From: Planctomycetota bacterium | Lineage (GTDB): Bacteria > Planctomycetota > JACOTG01 > JAJDCM01 | Length of the DNA: 63,662 bases | Assembly: GCA_029260825.1 (NCBI GenBank) | Contig: JAJDCM010000158.1 | Coordinates: 1-63,662, forward strand | Direction: 5' to 3' | Shown: positions 53,048 through 62,163 of the stretch, in pieces | How the letters are laid out: every line of letters begins with the position of its first letter | Position numbering within the stretch: position 1 is the first letter of the stretch | Notes under the pieces: model-generated | What the model was told of the DNA's origin: nothing | Seen by the model: only the letters and a program-made list of their open reading frames with translations | Database searches by the model: none | Translations under genes and position numbers: made by a program

Positions 53048-55963
53048 TCACTCCACCGAAAGCACCACGGCATTCGTTACGCTGAAGTTCACCGGCCCGC
53101 TACCCCCGAAATCCTGGAGCAAACCCTGAAACATGAGCTTGATCGGATTCGCGAACCCCCCGTTTCTCGTGAAGGAGAAGGGAGCAAACGAGGGCCCCGG
53201 TCTTTCGTCCGTCATCACGCAGACGTCGTCGGGCATGCTGTCCGACCGGATGCAGAAGAGCGGCTGGGGCGACTGCCCCGGATGAAGAGGCGTCGGGTTG
53301 ACGAAGCGTCCGACTCGCCTTCCATTGAATGGAAGCAAAGCGCCCGACGCATTCGAAAAATCACCGGCCCAGGTCCAGAAAACGTATCGAACACTGGCTA
53401 CGGGTCCACTTGCGCTTGCATCGAGAGCGATCGAAAACGTCTCGTTCGTATTGACGCTCACCGTGCGAGCGGCTCCCCCCGTTCCTCCGTTGACCTTCAA
53501 CACTCCCTGAGGTACTCCACCTCCATCGTTCACGTTCCCCTGCACACAGTCGATCACCGTGAACGGATAGGCCGCAATCTCGCCGAGAACTGGTGAGGCG
53601 CCCGCACTCATCGAGGCCTCCTGGCCATCGGTGGCGAAGGCGTAGATGACGTGGTAGCCCTGAGTGAGTTGCTCGGTCGTGGCGCTGGCCGTCGAACCCG
53701 CAGGCGTTGCTTCCTTCCACTCTCCGGTCCAGGTGTCGATCTGGTAGTAGATCCGGGAGATGGCGGGCATGCCGGGAGAGTAGGTGCTCGAAGCCTCGAA
53801 CATGAACTCGGGGCAACGAGTCACCGAGACGTTGTTCGGAAGAGGAGTGATTGTGACATCGAGCGGGATGTCCTGCTCGATTTGCTCGTCGATCACCGTC
53901 AGGGGGTCCTGAAATACTCCGTTGGAGAGGTAGATCTTGTTGGTGACCGGGTTCACCGCCATGGCTTTCCAATTGCCGCCCACGGCGAAGGTCCAGGTGG
54001 AGTTGGTGGAGTTGTCGCTCCCATCGATCACCGTCAGGTTCTCGGGGGATGAATTCATGACGTAGACCATGTTGGTGACCGGGTTCACTGCCAAAGCTAC
54101 TGGGAAAGACGAGGCGACGGTCTCAGTGGAGTTGTCGCTCCCATCGATCACCGTCAGAGTGGGGCTAACGGAGTTCGCGACATAGATCTTGTTGGTGATC
54201 GGGTTCACCGCGATGGCAACCGGAGAAGATCCCACGGCGACTGTCTGGATGGAGTTGTCGACCCCATCGATCACCGTCACTTTACCTGCCACCTCGTGCA
54301 CGACGTAGATCTTGTTCGTGACCGGGTTCACCGCAATGTCAATCGCGAAAGTCTCGTCACCAAAGGCCACAGTGGAGTTGTCAGTTCCGTCGATCACCAT
54401 CACACCTGCAAGTTCTTTTGCGACGTAGATCTTGTTCGTGACCGGGTTCACCGCAATTGCAATTGGAAACCCTCCCACAACGACGGTCTGGGTGGAGTGA
54501 TCGATCCCATCGATCACCGTCACGTCCTGGGTGCCGGCGTTCAAGACGTAGATTTTGTTGGTGACCGGATTCAGCGCCACCTCGAGCGGCCTCGCTCCCG
54601 CAGCAACGGTCTGGGTGGAGTTGTCGATCCCATCGATCACCGTCACGTCATCACTGACGTGGTTCGCGACGTAGATCTTGTTCGTGACCGGATTCACCAC
54701 TGCGGCCAACGGTTCATCGCCCACGGCGACGGTCTGGGTGGAGTTGTCAACCCCATCGATCACCGTCACGCTATCGTTGAGCCAGTTCACCACGTAGATC
54801 TTGTTCGTGACCGGGTTCACCGTAACGGCAGATGTAATATCCCCCAAAGGTCCGGTCTGGATGGAGTTGTCGCTCCCATCGATCACCGTCACGCTGTCGC
54901 TGCCTCGGTTCGCGACGCAGATCTTGTTCGTGACCGGGTTCATCGCCACAGCAAACGGGGTCCCCTCCACGTCGACGGTCCGGGTGGAATTGTCGCTCCC
55001 ATCGATCACCGTCACGGTGTCGCTATCCCGATTCACAACGTAGATCTTGTCGTTGAACGGGTTCACCGCCACAGCAAACGGAACAGCTCCAACGGAGACG
55101 GTCTCGGTGGAGTTGTCGCTCCCATCGATCACCGTCACGGAAGCGCTATCCTCATTCGCGACGTAGATCTTGTTGGTCACCAGGTTCACGGACACAGCCG
55201 CCCGGCCATCCCCCACCGCCACCGTCTGGGTGGAGTTGTCGCTCCCATCGATCACCGTCAGACTGTTGTCGCTCCCGACGTAGATCCTGTTCGTGACCTG
55301 GTTCACCGCGATGCCCCACGGACTCGGCACGGCGACGGCCTGGGTCGAGTTGTCGGTTCCGTCGATCACCGTCACGGTATTCCCGCTCGAGACGTAGATC
55401 TTGTTCGTGACCGGATTCACTGCCAGAGAATTCGGGAGACCTCCCACAAAAACCGTCTGGGTGGAGTTGTCACTCCCATCGATCACCGTCACGTCGCCGC
55501 CGGCAAGATTCGCGACGTAGATCTTGTTGGTCACCGGGTTCACCGCCACGCGATACGGGAGAATCCCTACGGGGACGGTTTGGGTGGAGTTGTCACTCCC
55601 ATCGATCACCGTCATGGTGCCGCTGCCTCCGGCGTTCGCGACATAGATCTTGTTGGTCACCGGGTTCACTGCCACCGCAGACGGATCAGCTCCAGCGGCA
55701 ACGGTCTGGGTGGAGTTGTCACGCCCATCGATCACCGTCACTGTATCGCTGACCTCGTTCGCGACGTAGGTCTTGTTGGTGACGGGGTTGATTGCTACCG
55801 CAATCGGCCCATCCCCCACCGCAATTGTGGAGCTGGCCCGGGCCGGAAGAGCCCCCCAGGCGATCCCAAGAAACCCGACGAGGAAGCACACAACCGGCCT
55901 CCACGATCGTCCGGTGAAGACTTCCAGAAAACTCCCGTTCCATCGACCCTTGTTCCATCTCAT
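53048..55963 (-). CDS. Secreted YVTN beta-propeller protein with shared C-terminal module (paralogue)
   Basis: 971 aa from ATG 55963. I rejected a longer frame that runs to 56647, because it overlaps the ECF sigma gene and lacks a start signal; GGGAGATCGAT precedes this ATG as in the paralogue at 45993. Signal region GRSWRPVVCFLVGFLGIAWGALPARA. Sixteen YVTN repeats (VNPVTNKIYVAN...VTVIDG.DNSTQTV) are followed by the Ig-like segment (DVTITPLPNNVSVTRCPEF, IYYQIDTWTGEW) and module (GNVNDGGGV, VLKVNGGTG, WTWAGDFSNASG, FQGLLQDFGG, SVTNAVVLSVE). It is clearly duplicated from, or with, the gene at 45993, from which it is separated by the ABC operon and in inverted orientation. Divergent from the ECF sigma factor. 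Confidence 0.88.
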   Translation of the reverse strand: MRWNKGRWNGSFLEVFTGRSWRPVVCFLVGFLGIAWGALPARASSTIAVGDGPIAVAINPVTNKTYVANEVSDTVTVIDGRDNSTQTVAAGADPSAVAVNPVTNKIYVANAGGSGTMTVIDGSDNSTQTVPVGILPYRVAVNPVTNKIYVANLAGGDVTVIDGSDNSTQTVFVGGLPNSLAVNPVTNKIYVSSGNTVTVIDGTDNSTQAVAVPSPWGIAVNQVTNRIYVGSDNSLTVIDGSDNSTQTVAVGDGRAAVSVNLVTNKIYVANEDSASVTVIDGSDNSTETVSVGAVPFAVAVNPFNDKIYVVNRDSDTVTVIDGSDNSTRTVDVEGTPFAVAMNPVTNKICVANRGSDSVTVIDGSDNSIQTGPLGDITSAVTVNPVTNKIYVVNWLNDSVTVIDGVDNSTQTVAVGDEPLAAVVNPVTNKIYVANHVSDDVTVIDGIDNSTQTVAAGARPLEVALNPVTNKIYVLNAGTQDVTVIDGIDHSTQTVVVGGFPIAIAVNPVTNKIYVAKELAGVMVIDGTDNSTVAFGDETFAIDIAVNPVTNKIYVVHEVAGKVTVIDGVDNSIQTVAVGSSPVAIAVNPITNKIYVANSVSPTLTVIDGSDNSTETVASSFPVALAVNPVTNMVYVMNSSPENLTVIDGSDNSTNSTWTFAVGGNWKAMAVNPVTNKIYLSNGVFQDPLTVIDEQIEQDIPLDVTITPLPNNVSVTRCPEFMFEASSTYSPGMPAISRIYYQIDTWTGEWKEATPAGSTASATTEQLTQGYHVIYAFATDGQEASMSAGASPVLGEIAAYPFTVIDCVQGNVNDGGGVPQGVLKVNGGTGGAARTVSVNTNETFSIALDASASGPVASVRYVFWTWAGDFSNASGALLPFNGRRVGRFVNPTPLHPGQSPQPLFCIRSDSMPDDVCVMTDERPGPSFAPFSFTRNGGFANPIKLMFQGLLQDFGGSGPVNFSVTNAVVLSVE

Positions 55964-56209
55964 ATCGATCTCCCTGCCTTCGCTTGCCTTGGCGGCGAAC
56001 TTCAGCGCTCTGCGCCCGCCAGGTTTTCGACGGACTCGTTTTCGGACCTGCTTCTTGCTATCGCCGGGATCAGGCGGGCTTATCCGCCTTCTCGCCAAAC
56101 GCTGCGAGTGCTCGCGACGGCTGACCGTCCCCCCACACGATGTTTCCCGGCAGGAACACCGGAAAAAGTGAAAAAAAGAGAGCTGGTCTCCCCCAAACCC
56201 CTTAAATTG

Positions 56210-56788
56210 ATGGGGATGACCGACCCAGGGCCAAACCACGTTACCCGCCTCCTCGGCGAGATCCGAGACGGAGACCCTTCCGCCGCCGCCTCCCTGGCCC
56301 CCCTGGTCCACGACGAGCTCAAAAAGCTCGCCGAGGTCCTCTTCAGCACCCAGCCCCGGTGCCACACCCTTCAGCCGACCGCCCTGGTCAACGAGGCCTG
56401 GATCAAGCTCGCTCGGGGGCTCGGCCGGGCCGAAGACCGGACCCACTTCTTTTCCATCGCATCGAAGGCCATGCGCCAGATTCTCCGGGACCACGCCAAG
56501 CGGATCCGGAGACAGAAGCGCGGAAGCGGCAAGCGGGCGGTCACCCTTCACGAGGAGGTGACACCACTTCCGGGCGGGAAGGACGGCCTTGATCTCGTCG
56601 AACTCGACGAGGCCCTGACCCGGCTCGCCGCCCTCAACGAGCGACATGCCCGGATCGTCGAGCTGCGCATCCTCGGCTCACTGACCCTGAAGGAGACGGC
56701 CGAGGCACTGGGAGTGGCAGAGAGCACGGTCGTCACCGAATGGGTGATGGCGCGGGGATGGCTGCGGCGGGAGCTGGAGACAAAATGA
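56210..56788 (+). CDS. ECF-type RNA polymerase sigma factor
   Basis: 192 aa from ATG 56210 (a second ATG, 56216, is equally possible). Region 2: ALVNEAWIKLA, HFFSIASKAMRQILRDHAK. Region 4 helix-turn-helix: LDEALTRLAALNERHARIVELRI, LTLKETAEALGVAESTVV, then ARGWLRREL. This is the ECF group common in planctomycetes and acidobacteria whose genes sit next to Ser/Thr kinases (TIGR02999-like), and here a transmembrane kinase follows after 46 bp. Control probably passes through phosphorylation rather than a classical anti-sigma factor, since none is present. No clear ribosome site precedes the start. Confidence 0.93.
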   Translation: MGMTDPGPNHVTRLLGEIRDGDPSAAASLAPLVHDELKKLAEVLFSTQPRCHTLQPTALVNEAWIKLARGLGRAEDRTHFFSIASKAMRQILRDHAKRIRRQKRGSGKRAVTLHEEVTPLPGGKDGLDLVELDEALTRLAALNERHARIVELRILGSLTLKETAEALGVAESTVVTEWVMARGWLRRELETK

Positions 56789-56834
56789 GTCGAGGAATCC
56801 ATTTCCGATCGTCAACTTCAGACTTCACTCTCCC

Positions 56835-59800
56835 ATGAACCCGGAGCGATACGCCCTGGTGAGCGAGATCGTCGGCGCCGCCCAGGTGCTCAAGGGAGAC
56901 AAGCGGTCGTCCTACCTCGAGGAGGCTTGCGCCGGTGATCCGGAACTTCGGCGGGAGGTGGAGTCGATTCTCTCCCTGGGGCTTTCCGAGAACCAGGAAG
57001 ACGCCTTTTCCGAGGAGAGGATCGAGGCCTCCCGCGAGAACCTGGACGACGTCGCCAGGAAGACCGCCTCACCCGAATCCGAACAAGCGGTGCATCCACG
57101 ATCCGCCTGGGTACCCGAACAGATCGGTCCGTACCGGATCCTCGAGCGAATCGGAATGGGAGGCATGGGAATCGTCTACGAGGCGGAGCAGGAATCCCCG
57201 CGACGGAAAGTGGCCCTCAAGGTTTTGCATCCACTGTTTGTCACCGAAGAGACCTTGCGCCGGTTTCGTCAGGAGTCCGAGCTCCTCGGCCGCCTCCAGC
57301 ACCCCGGCATCGCCCAGATCCATGAGGCGGGCACCTTCGATCTGGGCCGGGGAGATCAGCCCTACTTTGCAATGGAACTCGTTGATGGGGCGGATCTCCG
57401 CACATATTGTGATCGGGAAAACCTCGACATCAAAGACCGGCTTCGGCTACTTGCTCAGGTTTGTGACGCGGTGGATCACGCCCATCAGAGCGGCATCGTC
57501 CACCGGGACCTCAAACCCGAGAATATCCTCGTCAACAGACAGGGTCGTCCCAAGGTGCTCGACTTCGGGATCGCCATGAGCACCGAGAGATCGACCGTCC
57601 TCGAATCAATGGTCACCGCTACCGGCGCGATCATGGGAACCCTCGCCTACATGAGTCCGGAGCAGGTTTCGGGACGATCCGGCAACGTGGACATGCGGTC
57701 CGACGTCTATGCCCTGGGCGTGCTTCTGTTCGAGCTGCTCAGTGGCAAGCTGCCCTATGATGTACGCAAGCGATCGATCGCGGACGCGGCACGCGTGATC
57801 CAGGAAGACGAACCGACCCATCTCGGGGAATGTGATACGTCGTTTCGTGGCGATCTCGAGACGATCACGATGAAGGCGCTGGAAAAAGAAACATCCCGAC
57901 GGTACAGCATGGCAGCAGAGCTGGCCGATGATATTCGCAGATACCTTGCCGACCAACCGATTGTCGCCCGGGTTCCCAGTTCGTTTTACTATCTACGCAA
58001 GTTTGCGAAACGCCACAAGGCGGTCGTGGGCGGCGTGCTGGCGACGATGCTGGCACTCGTTGCCGGGCTGGTCTTCTCGATCAACTTTGCCCTTGATGCC
58101 AGGCGCAATGCGGCTGAGACACAATGGACGGCCTACACCCTTGGGATCAGCGCCGCCCAATCGTCCATCATCACGGATCCACACGGGGCGACAGGCCATC
58201 TCGGCCGCCTACCCGAATCGCTGCGCAACTGGGAGTGGCACCACCTACACGCGCAACTGGACGCTTCGCTTGCGCGCTGCAAGGGAGAGGGGATCATCTC
58301 GTCCGCGGCGTTTCTTGGAGATGGAACGCCGGTGGCTGCGCTGATCCAGGGCGGTGTGGTGACCCTGGTTGACGTGAACACCGGCGACGTGCTCAAAGAT
58401 TTCGGATCTGCACCCAACCTCGCATTCTTGAGTCTTTCAGAAGACGGTGCGTGGCTCGGTGGCTTCGACATCGACCGGCAAGAGATTTCCATCTGGGACG
58501 TGACCGAAGGTCTTCTGGTGAATCGCATTCCTGTCCCGCCGGTCGCGACATTTGCAAGCTGCACATTCAGCAACAACGGTGCGCCTGACGGGAACGATTC
58601 CAGGAGTATCGACACCCTTGGCGTGCTCGGCATCGAGGTGACGGACACCATTGTCTGGAACCATGCCAACGCCGATGGCAAACGCGCCGAGCATCGGCCG
58701 CCCGTTTTCGGCTCAGAGCGTGACGTGACCGTCAACCACTCATTGATCCAGGGGCTGAGCGCTGATATAGCCCCGGGAATCATCGATGTGGATCCCCTGT
58801 TCGTTAACCCTCATGGCCCGGACGGCCTGTTGGGTACTCCCGATGATGATCTTCGGCTACAACCGGATTCCCCGGCCCGACTGGGGGATCGGGTTCTTGG
58901 CGCCTTGCCTCGCCCTCGGACTACCGACTCACTTCCCGGCGAGCCGGCGCCCGGCATGGTGACCGTGTACGTGGACAAAGCGGCTTCGGGAAACAATTCG
59001 GGTGAGAGCTGGGCGAATGCCTACACGGACTTGCAGAGCGCGTTAACCGCGAACCACAGCCAGGGCGCCGTTCGAGTCCTGGTCGCCCAAGGCGTCTATA
59101 GGCCTTCACCCGGTCGAGCCTCGACTTCGGACGACCCATCCTTCAAACCAGGCGACGGTATGGAGCTGTATGGCGGATTCCCGCAAGGAGGCTCTTCTCT
59201 TGCCGCTCGCGATCCAAAGCGCTACGAGACCATCCTGAGTAGCGACCTCAACGGCGACGACGCAGTGACGGGCGACATCAGTGACAACAGTAATTGTCTT
59301 GTCTATTGCGAGCCGGGGTCCTCCTTCGCCCTGGATGGATTCACCCTGACCCGATGTCAAAGCGCGGCACTGTTCGTGGACACTGGGGGCAGTTGTAGCG
59401 TCACCGAGACCACGTTTCTCAACAACAGGGGGTTGCGATATGTTGGCGCTGCCATCTACTGCAAAGAGAACACCGATCTTTCTGTCAGGCACAGCGGGTT
59501 CTTCGGGAATGTCGGACCCCAGTCAACGATTCTCAGTGAAGGTCGTTCCTCTTTCGGCCATTGTGTGTTCAGCGGCAACAAGGGCGAGTCAGTATTCAGG
59601 AGCCACCTGAGCGGCATCTGGAGGCTACGGTTCAGCTCAACGGGTCGATTCTGTTACACCCTGGGCGGGAGGCGAGCCGGCCTGCTTGATGTACAGTCCG
59701 GTCAGTTCAGCCGCTTCAAGGATGCCGGCGACGCCGCCTTCTTTGGCCAGGATTCGACTCTCGTGTTGGGCTGGAACCATCAGGTAGACCGGATCAATCT

Positions 59801-61247
59801 GCAGGACGGCTCGACGATGAAAAAGGTATTGCGGGGAGCAACGATCTTTTGCCTGTCCATGAGCCCTGATGGAAACGGGATCGCCGTGGGGACCGGTGAG
59901 CGCGTCATTCACCTTCTGGACGGACAACTAGAGAGCTCCGGGGCAACGCTCTCGGGGCATGCCTCGCACGTGACAGACGTGCTGTTCTTGCAAAACAACG
60001 TCCTGGCCAGCGCCAGCCGGGATGGAACGGTGCGGATCTGGGATCTCATGCGCCAGATGACGACGCAGACTGTGATCGCTGGCACCACCGATGGTTCCCT
60101 CGCTTACGTCGCCGCCAGTCCCGACCGCACGCAGATTCTGTCGTCAAGCGGCAACGAAGTGTCCCTTCTGAACCTTGAGGCGGGTGCCAGCAGATTGCTG
60201 GACGGCCACAGTAATTATGTTTACTTCGCGACCCACAGCCCGGACGGGACCATGATCGCCTCCTACGCCTATGATCACAAGCTGATCCTGTGGGACGCGT
60301 GCACAGGAGAACCACTGGCGACAATGTCGTGCGATGAGACCCGCTCTTTGCCTCAAGGTCTGGCCTTTACTCCCGACGGTAGTCGCGTGATTGCGATGAC
60401 GCCCGAAACGTATGCCCTCTGGGACGTGGCCACGGGGCAGAGAATACGCCAAACGACAACCCCAGGCCCCATGTCGGACCGACAGAAGCAGATCAAGCAA
60501 ACCCGGTCCCAGTCTGCTCTCCTCACCACGTTGTTTGATGAGCAAGGTGGTGGCGGTGCTCGTTCAGTGTACCGTCCGAAGTGGACCAAGGCGATCAGCG
60601 TAGATGGGACGCTGCTGATCGTGGGTATGCGGGACGGTGGAATCGACATTGTCGCGCGTAAAGACATGGAGGTGCTGTCAACACTCGAGGGGCCCAAGAC
60701 CGAGATCCACGCCGTGACCATCAACGCCGACAACACGCTGATTGCCTCGGCGGACAGAGAGAGTGTCATCATCTGGGAAAGGGCCAGCGGCCGTGAAATC
60801 GCGCGGCTCGGCGGCCTCGGGGGCAATACGTATTGCCTCGATTTCAGTCCCGATGGCACGCGTGTGGTCACCGGGGGTGAGGACGGGGTCATCCGCTTGT
60901 GGGACACCAGTTCGTACAAGCTGGCGGCGGAGCTCAAGGGGCACGGCAGCTATGTGCACTCGGTGCTTTTCAGTCCTGACGGCACCCAGCTCGTCAGTGC
61001 ATCGGGCGACCACGACGTGCGCATCTGGGACACGATTTCAAGAGTCAAGCGTCTTGAGCAGGCCCGAGCAGCCAAAAGGCTTCGTGAGAAGATGAAGCCG
61101 AGGGTCGATCGTCTGGCTGGTGAACATCTCGAGCTTTCCCGTGTCGCCGAAATTCTGCGCGGTGATGCATCCCTCCATGAGGAAGAGCGACGGGCCGCTC
61201 TGCGCGTCTTGCTTGAAAGAACTCAGGCCGGCCGCGAGGAGCAATAG
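56835..61247 (+). CDS. Transmembrane Ser/Thr kinase with WD40 region interrupted by a beta-helix segment
   Basis: 1470 aa. An N-terminal helical region with AGDPELRREVESIL is typical of ECF-linked kinases. Kinase domain at ~99-370: Gly loop GMGGMG (107-112), Lys129, HRDLKPEN (~223-230), DFG (~243-245), GTLAYMSPEQ. One membrane helix at ~395-420. The outer part begins with WD40-type blades (residues ~440-565, SIWDVTEGLLV). It then shows ~350 residues of right-handed beta-helix type (570-920): DVDPLFVNPHGPDGLLG, VYVDKAASGNNSGESWANAYTDL, LYGGFPQGG, FALDGFTLTRCQS. From ~925 to 1410 WD40 blades resume (TVRIWDLM, VIIWERASG, VIRLWDTSS, DVRIWDTIS). The kinase should phosphorylate cytosolic targets, plausibly the adjacent sigma factor, upon ligand binding outside. 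The insert is in frame at both edges. Confidence 0.9.
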   Translation: MNPERYALVSEIVGAAQVLKGDKRSSYLEEACAGDPELRREVESILSLGLSENQEDAFSEERIEASRENLDDVARKTASPESEQAVHPRSAWVPEQIGPYRILERIGMGGMGIVYEAEQESPRRKVALKVLHPLFVTEETLRRFRQESELLGRLQHPGIAQIHEAGTFDLGRGDQPYFAMELVDGADLRTYCDRENLDIKDRLRLLAQVCDAVDHAHQSGIVHRDLKPENILVNRQGRPKVLDFGIAMSTERSTVLESMVTATGAIMGTLAYMSPEQVSGRSGNVDMRSDVYALGVLLFELLSGKLPYDVRKRSIADAARVIQEDEPTHLGECDTSFRGDLETITMKALEKETSRRYSMAAELADDIRRYLADQPIVARVPSSFYYLRKFAKRHKAVVGGVLATMLALVAGLVFSINFALDARRNAAETQWTAYTLGISAAQSSIITDPHGATGHLGRLPESLRNWEWHHLHAQLDASLARCKGEGIISSAAFLGDGTPVAALIQGGVVTLVDVNTGDVLKDFGSAPNLAFLSLSEDGAWLGGFDIDRQEISIWDVTEGLLVNRIPVPPVATFASCTFSNNGAPDGNDSRSIDTLGVLGIEVTDTIVWNHANADGKRAEHRPPVFGSERDVTVNHSLIQGLSADIAPGIIDVDPLFVNPHGPDGLLGTPDDDLRLQPDSPARLGDRVLGALPRPRTTDSLPGEPAPGMVTVYVDKAASGNNSGESWANAYTDLQSALTANHSQGAVRVLVAQGVYRPSPGRASTSDDPSFKPGDGMELYGGFPQGGSSLAARDPKRYETILSSDLNGDDAVTGDISDNSNCLVYCEPGSSFALDGFTLTRCQSAALFVDTGGSCSVTETTFLNNRGLRYVGAAIYCKENTDLSVRHSGFFGNVGPQSTILSEGRSSFGHCVFSGNKGESVFRSHLSGIWRLRFSSTGRFCYTLGGRRAGLLDVQSGQFSRFKDAGDAAFFGQDSTLVLGWNHQVDRINLQDGSTMKKVLRGATIFCLSMSPDGNGIAVGTGERVIHLLDGQLESSGATLSGHASHVTDVLFLQNNVLASASRDGTVRIWDLMRQMTTQTVIAGTTDGSLAYVAASPDRTQILSSSGNEVSLLNLEAGASRLLDGHSNYVYFATHSPDGTMIASYAYDHKLILWDACTGEPLATMSCDETRSLPQGLAFTPDGSRVIAMTPETYALWDVATGQRIRQTTTPGPMSDRQKQIKQTRSQSALLTTLFDEQGGGGARSVYRPKWTKAISVDGTLLIVGMRDGGIDIVARKDMEVLSTLEGPKTEIHAVTINADNTLIASADRESVIIWERASGREIARLGGLGGNTYCLDFSPDGTRVVTGGEDGVIRLWDTSSYKLAAELKGHGSYVHSVLFSPDGTQLVSASGDHDVRIWDTISRVKRLEQARAAKRLREKMKPRVDRLAGEHLELSRVAEILRGDASLHEEERRAALRVLLERTQAGREEQ

Positions 61248-61291
61248 AGCTGGACCCGAACCCATCACTCTCCTTCCCTTCAAAAAACGCC

Positions 61292-61337
61292 TTGCCATCG
61301 GGCTCAACTCGGGCTACACTAAGACCAGGTCTGGTCT
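61292..61337 (+). promoter_or_regulatory. Promoter and operator of the toxin-antitoxin pair
   Basis: TTGCCA (61292-61297) and TACACT (61315-61320), 17 bp apart, form a good sigma-70-type promoter. The expected transcription start falls inside a palindrome, AGACCA-GGTC-TGGTCT (61322-61337). Such an operator over the start site fits autorepression by a Phd/YefM-type antitoxin. Confidence 0.6.
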
Positions 61338-61366
61338 GGTTCGATATAAGCAAAAGGAATCAAGCG

Positions 61367-61606
61367 ATGTTTGTCCAGAGTGTGACGGAAGCGAAAGCCC
61401 AGCTTTCAAAGCTTATCGAGCTGGCCCTCGCAGGAGAGGAGGTCGTCATCGCTCGAGCGGGAAAGCCCGCCGTGATCTTGTTGCCATACCCCAAGACCGC
61501 TCGAGTCCGAAAACCTGGAGTCCTGAAGGGGAAGATCCGAATCGCTGAAGATTTCGATGACCTCCCCGACGACATCGCCGAATCGCTCGGAGTGGTTCCG
61601 GATTGA
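61367..61606 (+). CDS. Phd/YefM-family antitoxin
   Basis: 79 aa. I chose ATG 61367 because AAAAGGAA lies 8 nt upstream and the family consensus begins here; 25 upstream in-frame codons carry the promoter and operator instead. The N-terminal DNA-binding fold reads SVTEAKAQLSKLIELALAGEEVVIARAGKPAVIL, nearly the family consensus. The acidic C-terminal end (IRIAEDFDDLPDDIAESLG) would bind and block the toxin. Its stop overlaps the toxin start by 4 bp. It likely represses its own promoter through the palindrome at 61322. Confidence 0.93.
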   Translation: MFVQSVTEAKAQLSKLIELALAGEEVVIARAGKPAVILLPYPKTARVRKPGVLKGKIRIAEDFDDLPDDIAESLGVVPD

Positions 61607-61980
61607 GCTACCTCCTCGACACTCACGTTCTCCTGTGGTGGCTCGTCGACGATCCGACTCTTTCGGATTCCGCACGACGCGTCCTCACCCAAGGCAAAAG
61701 CAGGGTTTGCGTCAGCGCTGCGACCCTATGGGAGATCGTGATCAAACGGTCTCTCAAGAAAATCGAAGTCCCAGAGAGCTTCGCCGAAGTTGTCGCTGCA
61801 CAAGGCTTCGATTCGTTGCCGGTAACCTGGGAGCATGCAACCGAGGTGGGCAACCTCCCTCTGCACCACCGGGATCCTTTCGACCGCATCCTGATCGCCC
61901 AGTGCCGTGTCGAGAATTTGACGATGATTTCTCGAGACGCCATGATTCATGAATACAACGTCTCGGTGCTAGAAGGTTGA
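61603..61980 (+). CDS. PIN-domain (VapC-type) toxin ribonuclease
   Basis: 125 aa, TTG start at 61603 overlapping the antitoxin stop (TTGA). PIN-domain acidic residues are in place: LLDTHVLLWW (first Asp), SAATLWEIVIK (Glu), HRDPFDRILIAQ (two Asp) and ISRDAMIHEY (last Asp). The expected activity is Mg-dependent cleavage of RNA, as in VapC proteins paired with Phd-type antitoxins. Intact in length and residues. Confidence 0.94.
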   Translation: MSYLLDTHVLLWWLVDDPTLSDSARRVLTQGKSRVCVSAATLWEIVIKRSLKKIEVPESFAEVVAAQGFDSLPVTWEHATEVGNLPLHHRDPFDRILIAQCRVENLTMISRDAMIHEYNVSVLEG

Positions 61981-62163
61981 GTCCACACTGCAACCCTAGT
62001 GGGGTTCATCCACTCGCCCCTGATCTCATGTCGACTCAACTGCGACTCATCACCTCTTCCCCGCGGGGCTCGCGGACAGAACACCGCCGATCGCGTTGAG
62101 CGAGCAGGGTTCCGGGACATCCGAGAGGTTGGTCCCACCTCGACTGGACTGGCGTGGGCCCCG

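Noticed and set aside
54296..56209. Very long plus-strand open frame running antisense through the YVTN gene into the ECF sigma gene
   Set aside because: Its translation is a monotonous His/Arg/Asp repeat (VRDVDLVRDRVHRH), the mirror of the YVTN DNA repeat. Only the part from 56210 has a recognisable protein (the sigma factor).
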